Both the position numbers and the translations under genes were made by a program. The notes under the pieces are model-generated. The model saw nothing but the letters and a program-made list of their open reading frames with translations. It was not told the origin of the DNA and made no database searches. 7,753 nt of DNA from Acidobacteriota bacterium (GTDB taxonomy: Bacteria > Acidobacteriota > Polarisedimenticolia > Gp22-AA2), in contig JAPUIN010000289.1 of NCBI GenBank assembly GCA_027297005.1, positions 1-7,753 on the forward strand. Direction: 5' to 3'. This document shows, one piece after another, positions 5,183 through 7,753 of this stretch. Each line of letters begins with the position of its first letter. The first letter of the stretch is position 1.

Positions 5183-6396
5183 AAGCGCCCCGCCGCATCG
5201 CCATTACCGGCATCGGTGTGGTGTCAGCGCTCGGGTCGAACGCGGTGGAGTACCTGACGGCTCTGGGTGAAGGACGGTGCGGCATTCGACCCCTGAGCCT
5301 GTTTGAGATCAGTGGCTGTCTCTCCGCTATCGGCGGCCAGGCCCCCGAGCCAACACTGACTCACATTGCACGACGCGGTCGGCTCTCCCGCAGCGACCGG
5401 TTCTGCATCATGGCCGCATCCGAATCGCTGGTGCAGGCTGGACTCCGGCCAGGCACCGACCTCGATGGCTTTGGCATCTCCCTGGGCTGCTCCACGGCGG
5501 GGATGCTGGAGGGGGAGAGGGCGCTTGCCGAAGTCAGCGACAGAGGGTGGAGCCGGGCCCCGGTCCGCCCCTTTCTGCATATTCCAACCCACACACCGGC
5601 TGACGCAGTAGCCAGATTCGCAGGAATCAGCGGTCCCCGCCTGAGCAATATGACGGCCTGTTCCTCCGCGTCACTCGCGATCGGTCTGGCGGCCGATCTG
5701 ATACGTAATCGCGAGGTCAAGGGCATGGTTGCGGGTGGCGGCGACGCGCTCTGTCGTCTAACCTATTCCGGCTTCAATTCCCTGAGGCTCCTCAGCCCCC
5801 GCCCGTGCCGTCCATTCGATTCAGAACGCGACGGAATGTCGCTTGGGGAGGGAGCGGGGATTCTCGTTCTGGAGGATTGGGATACCGCCGTCGAGCGCGG
5901 CGCGCAACCGCAGGCGGAATTCCTGGACTATGGAACGAGCTGTGATGCACACCATATGACCACTCCCCACCCGGATGGTCGCGGCGCGCTGGCCGCGATG
6001 CGCCAGGCACTCGAGCGATCCGGATTGCGACCGGCAGAGGTCGACTACATCAACGCCCATGGAACCGGAACCCCGACCAATGATGCCGCCGAAATCCATG
6101 CCATCACGGCGCTGTTCAAGGAGGATCTCGACCACGTTCAAGTCTCTTCAACGAAGTCCATGGTCGGACATCTCCTTGGAGGCGCCGGCGGCGTCGAGTC
6201 TGTGACCGTTGTCCTCGCCCTGCGCAACGATCTCGTCCCACCCACGCTGGGACTGCGCCGACATGAAGGAGATACGGCGATCGATTTCGTCTCTTCCCGA
6301 TCTCGAAGCAGGCGGCTCGAGGTGGCGATCAGCAACAGCTTCGGCTTCGGAGGAACGAACACTTGTCTCGTTTTTCGCCGTGCAGGGGGCTCATGA
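5179..6396 (+). CDS. Beta-ketoacyl-ACP synthase II-like (KS, catalytic)
   Basis: A 405-residue condensing enzyme, close to the size of FabF. It starts with MKAPRRIAITGIGVVSALGS. Catalytic residues are all present: nucleophile C161 in TACSSAS, H294 in NAHGTGTPTNDAAE, K326 and H331 in TKSMVGHLLGGAGG, and the C-terminal SFGFGGTN loop. It would extend an acyl chain by decarboxylative condensation with malonyl-ACP in the cytoplasm. The start is the ATG at 5179, which overlaps the halogenase stop as ATGA and has AAGGA 4 nt upstream; a longer frame to 5020 overlaps coding sequence and does not look like the family. Its stop overlaps the start of the chain-length-factor-like gene, again as ATGA, so a 1:1 heterodimer is expected, like KS-CLF in type II polyketide synthases or ApeO-ApeC in aryl polyene synthesis. 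Housekeeping fatty-acid synthesis is a less likely role because of the partners. Confidence 0.92.
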   Translation: MKAPRRIAITGIGVVSALGSNAVEYLTALGEGRCGIRPLSLFEISGCLSAIGGQAPEPTLTHIARRGRLSRSDRFCIMAASESLVQAGLRPGTDLDGFGISLGCSTAGMLEGERALAEVSDRGWSRAPVRPFLHIPTHTPADAVARFAGISGPRLSNMTACSSASLAIGLAADLIRNREVKGMVAGGGDALCRLTYSGFNSLRLLSPRPCRPFDSERDGMSLGEGAGILVLEDWDTAVERGAQPQAEFLDYGTSCDAHHMTTPHPDGRGALAAMRQALERSGLRPAEVDYINAHGTGTPTNDAAEIHAITALFKEDLDHVQVSSTKSMVGHLLGGAGGVESVTVVLALRNDLVPPTLGLRRHEGDTAIDFVSSRSRSRRLEVAISNSFGFGGTNTCLVFRRAGGS

Positions 6397-7622
6397 GCCG
6401 TCGAATCGTCATTAGCGGAGCCGGCTGTCTCAGTGCCGCCGGATCGCGGATGGAGGATCTCGGACGGGCTCTCGAAGCGGGGACCGGTTTGGCACGAGCG
6501 GAGCGCATCGAATTGGGCGTCGGGGAGTGGCTGGAGACCGAGGTGGCGCGAATCCCGGATATCGACCGGGGCGCCTTCCTGCCTCCGGCGCGCCGGCGTC
6601 GGATGAGTCTCCTGTCGCAGAACTGGGTCGTGGCCTGTCTTCAGGCGCGCGCTGATGCCCAGATGACCGCAACCCCGGATCCTGAGAGGGCCGGTGTCGT
6701 CCTGGGCACCTGTCTCGGCTCTCTGGAGAACACGATCAAGTACCTGGACATCGTGCACCACGACGGGATGGGCCTCGGTAACCCATTCCTGTTTTCGGAA
6801 TCCGTAGCGAACGCACCCGCCGGCCATGCCGCGATCGATCTCGACTGTAGAGGTTTTAACGTTACGCTGACGTGCGGGGCCGCCTCCGGTCTCATGGCGG
6901 TGCAGACTGCGGCTCGCGCCATCCGTGACGGCAGAATCGATCTCGCCTTTGCGGGCGGGATTGAGGAAATGCCTGCAGCGCTCCTGGTGGTCCTGGCGCG
7001 CCTGGGAGCGATACCAGCCCGGGGCAGCCCCGTCGCGCGAAGATCATTGGCGCACGTATCCGGCTCCCGCAACCGAGCCCCGGGAGAAGGAGCGGCCTGT
7101 TTCATTCTGGAAACTGAGGAAGGGGCCCGTCGCCGGGGTGTCGAGCCATATGCGGAGGTGCTCGGCTGCGCGGCGGTATCGGATCCGCATGCAACAGATA
7201 TCGGCTGGAGTCACTCCGTCGATGTGTGGGCGGAGATGATGCGTCGTACACTCGAGGCCTCCGGCGTGGCACCACAGGAGCTGGACGGTGCCATGCTTCA
7301 TGCCTGTGGCGATCCCGGCGCGGAACGAGCCGAGTGCGAGGCGTTGGAGCGCGTCATTCTCTCCGAAAAGAATCGACCCGAGGATTTTCTCCTCGGATCC
7401 CCATCGCAGGTGGTTGGTCAGCTCGCGGGCGCGGGAGCGTTCGGAGTCGCCGCCGCAATCCTGGCGCTGAAGGATCGACAGCCGCCGGGTGATGCTGGTC
7501 ATCCGCCCGCTCGCCCCGCGAGTGAACGTGGGCCTCGCAGGCAAGACGCGCTTCACATCCTGGTGAACGGCGGTTCATGGGGAGGGAGTTGCTCCGGCCT
7601 GCTCCTGGGCCGGGCGGTATGA
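6393..7622 (+). CDS. Chain-length-factor-like ketosynthase paralogue
   Basis: A 409-residue thiolase-fold protein starting MSRRIVISGAGCLSAAGS and related to its upstream neighbour, but lacking the condensing machinery. Aligning both flanks (RGFNVTLTCGA before, AARAIRDGRIDLAFAGGIEE after) puts A163 at the nucleophile position; a Cys does occur two residues earlier (C161) but is out of register. H303 is kept (MLHACGDPG), the catalytic Lys is S338 and the second His is Q343 (SPSQVVGQLAG). This pattern is that of CLF/KS-beta subunits, which shape the product tunnel of the active KS. The start is the ATG at 6393, overlapping the KS stop by 4 nt with GGGGG just upstream; the longer frame from TTG 6363 is not supported. 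The stop codon again lies in an ATGA, whose ATG opens only an 8-codon frame. Sequence near the C-terminus (NGGSWGGSCSGLLLG) replaces the SFGFGGTN loop. Confidence 0.88.
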   Translation: MSRRIVISGAGCLSAAGSRMEDLGRALEAGTGLARAERIELGVGEWLETEVARIPDIDRGAFLPPARRRRMSLLSQNWVVACLQARADAQMTATPDPERAGVVLGTCLGSLENTIKYLDIVHHDGMGLGNPFLFSESVANAPAGHAAIDLDCRGFNVTLTCGAASGLMAVQTAARAIRDGRIDLAFAGGIEEMPAALLVVLARLGAIPARGSPVARRSLAHVSGSRNRAPGEGAACFILETEEGARRRGVEPYAEVLGCAAVSDPHATDIGWSHSVDVWAEMMRRTLEASGVAPQELDGAMLHACGDPGAERAECEALERVILSEKNRPEDFLLGSPSQVVGQLAGAGAFGVAAAILALKDRQPPGDAGHPPARPASERGPRRQDALHILVNGGSWGGSCSGLLLGRAV

Positions 7623-7639
7623 GCTTCAGGCAACCCTGC

Positions 7640-7652
7640 GACTGAGTCAGTC
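7640..7652. repeat. 13-bp dyad across two convergent stop codons
   Basis: GACTGA-G-TCAGTC is a perfect 6-1-6 inverted repeat in the 24-nt gap between the CLF stop and the AMP-ligase stop. It contains the minus-strand TGA (7647-7649) and a plus-strand TGA (7643-7645). The longer arms CGGGCGG (7611-7617) and CCGCCCG (7652-7658) lie around it and could form a large, weak stem. There is no T run, so no terminator is called. Confidence 0.3.
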
Positions 7653-7753
7653 CGCCCGAGACGCTGCGCGATCGGATGCGAGCAGATCCCGGATTCGGGT
7701 CAAGTCAGGCTTGCCGCGCTGGGTCCGCGGCAGCGCCTGAACCACACGAAGAA
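7647..7753 (-). CDS. AMP-forming acyl ligase, C-terminal tail (partial)
   Basis: Only the last 34 codons are in the window, read on the minus strand and ending with TGA at 7649-7647. The tail VVQALPRTQRGKPDLTRIRDLL matches the end of the ANL superfamily (acyl-CoA synthetases, acyl-ACP ligases, NRPS adenylation domains), where P-[KR]-T-x-x-G-K holds the Lys that contacts the acyl-adenylate; here it is PRTQRGK. After it comes a short helix and a polar end. The rest of the gene, including the AMP-binding P-loop, is beyond the right edge. It is convergent with the KS/CLF operon, 24 nt between stops. In aryl polyene and related clusters such a ligase activates an aromatic starter or a fatty acid, which fits the context but is inference. 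Confidence 0.7.
   Translation of the reverse strand, partial: LRVVQALPRTQRGKPDLTRIRDLLASDRAASRAD

Noticed and set aside
6138..6827. Minus-strand frame of about 230 codons over the KS/CLF junction
   Set aside because: Antisense to two clearly conserved genes; composition is that of a GC-rich shadow frame.

Overview
The window looks like a piece of a GC-rich chromosome from an environmental, Gram-negative-type bacterium. The clues are GC-rich coding DNA, exported or periplasmic proteins with signal peptides, and a kinase fragment of the Pkn type that is expanded in Acidobacteriota, Myxococcota and several uncultured phyla. The sequence alone does not fix the phylum. No rRNA, tRNA, CRISPR array, insertion sequence or phage gene is visible.

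Left part (1-1338): the C-terminal half of a serine hydrolase of the beta-lactamase/penicillin-binding family enters from the left edge. Its 3' end meets, tail to tail, a Ser/Thr protein kinase gene that keeps only the N-lobe (about 124 codons). It has lost the catalytic loop and everything beyond, so it is best read as a pseudogene left by a rearrangement. About 400 nt without a convincing gene follow.

Middle (1339-3389): two small exported proteins are transcribed divergently from a 73-nt gap. One is an unrecognised secreted protein (minus strand) and the other a BON-domain protein with four cysteines in its predicted mature part (plus strand). Next comes a minus-strand PHP-type metal-dependent phosphoesterase with a complete set of metal ligands. 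Between it and the next operon lies a structured divergent intergenic region. It holds a perfect 17-bp palindrome (7-3-7), a micro-ORF of 5 codons with a strong Shine-Dalgarno that overlaps the palindrome, a GC-rich hairpin abutting the palindrome, and a further 6-1-6 dyad just before the first operon gene.

Right part (3390-7753): a compact plus-strand operon of four genes. They are a DUF2062 membrane protein, a FAD-dependent halogenase-like oxidoreductase with all three halogenase motifs, an intact FabF-like ketosynthase (Cys-His-Lys-His all present), and a paralogue whose catalytic Cys, Lys and second His are replaced (Ala, Ser, Gln), i.e. a chain-length-factor-like partner. The last two junctions are ATGA stop/start overlaps, implying translational coupling. 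A convergent minus-strand gene enters from the right edge; its last 34 codons match the C-terminal tail of AMP-forming acyl-CoA/acyl-ACP ligases (PRTQRGKPDL).

Taken together, the right half looks like the edge of a type II fatty-acid/polyketide-like locus. A ketosynthase/chain-length-factor heterodimer would build a chain, an AMP ligase would activate a starter or fatty acid, and a halogenase-like flavoenzyme would tailor the product. The nearest familiar parallel is aryl polyene/xanthomonadin-type pigment biosynthesis. No ACP, dehydratase or ketoreductase lies in this window, so the product is unknown.
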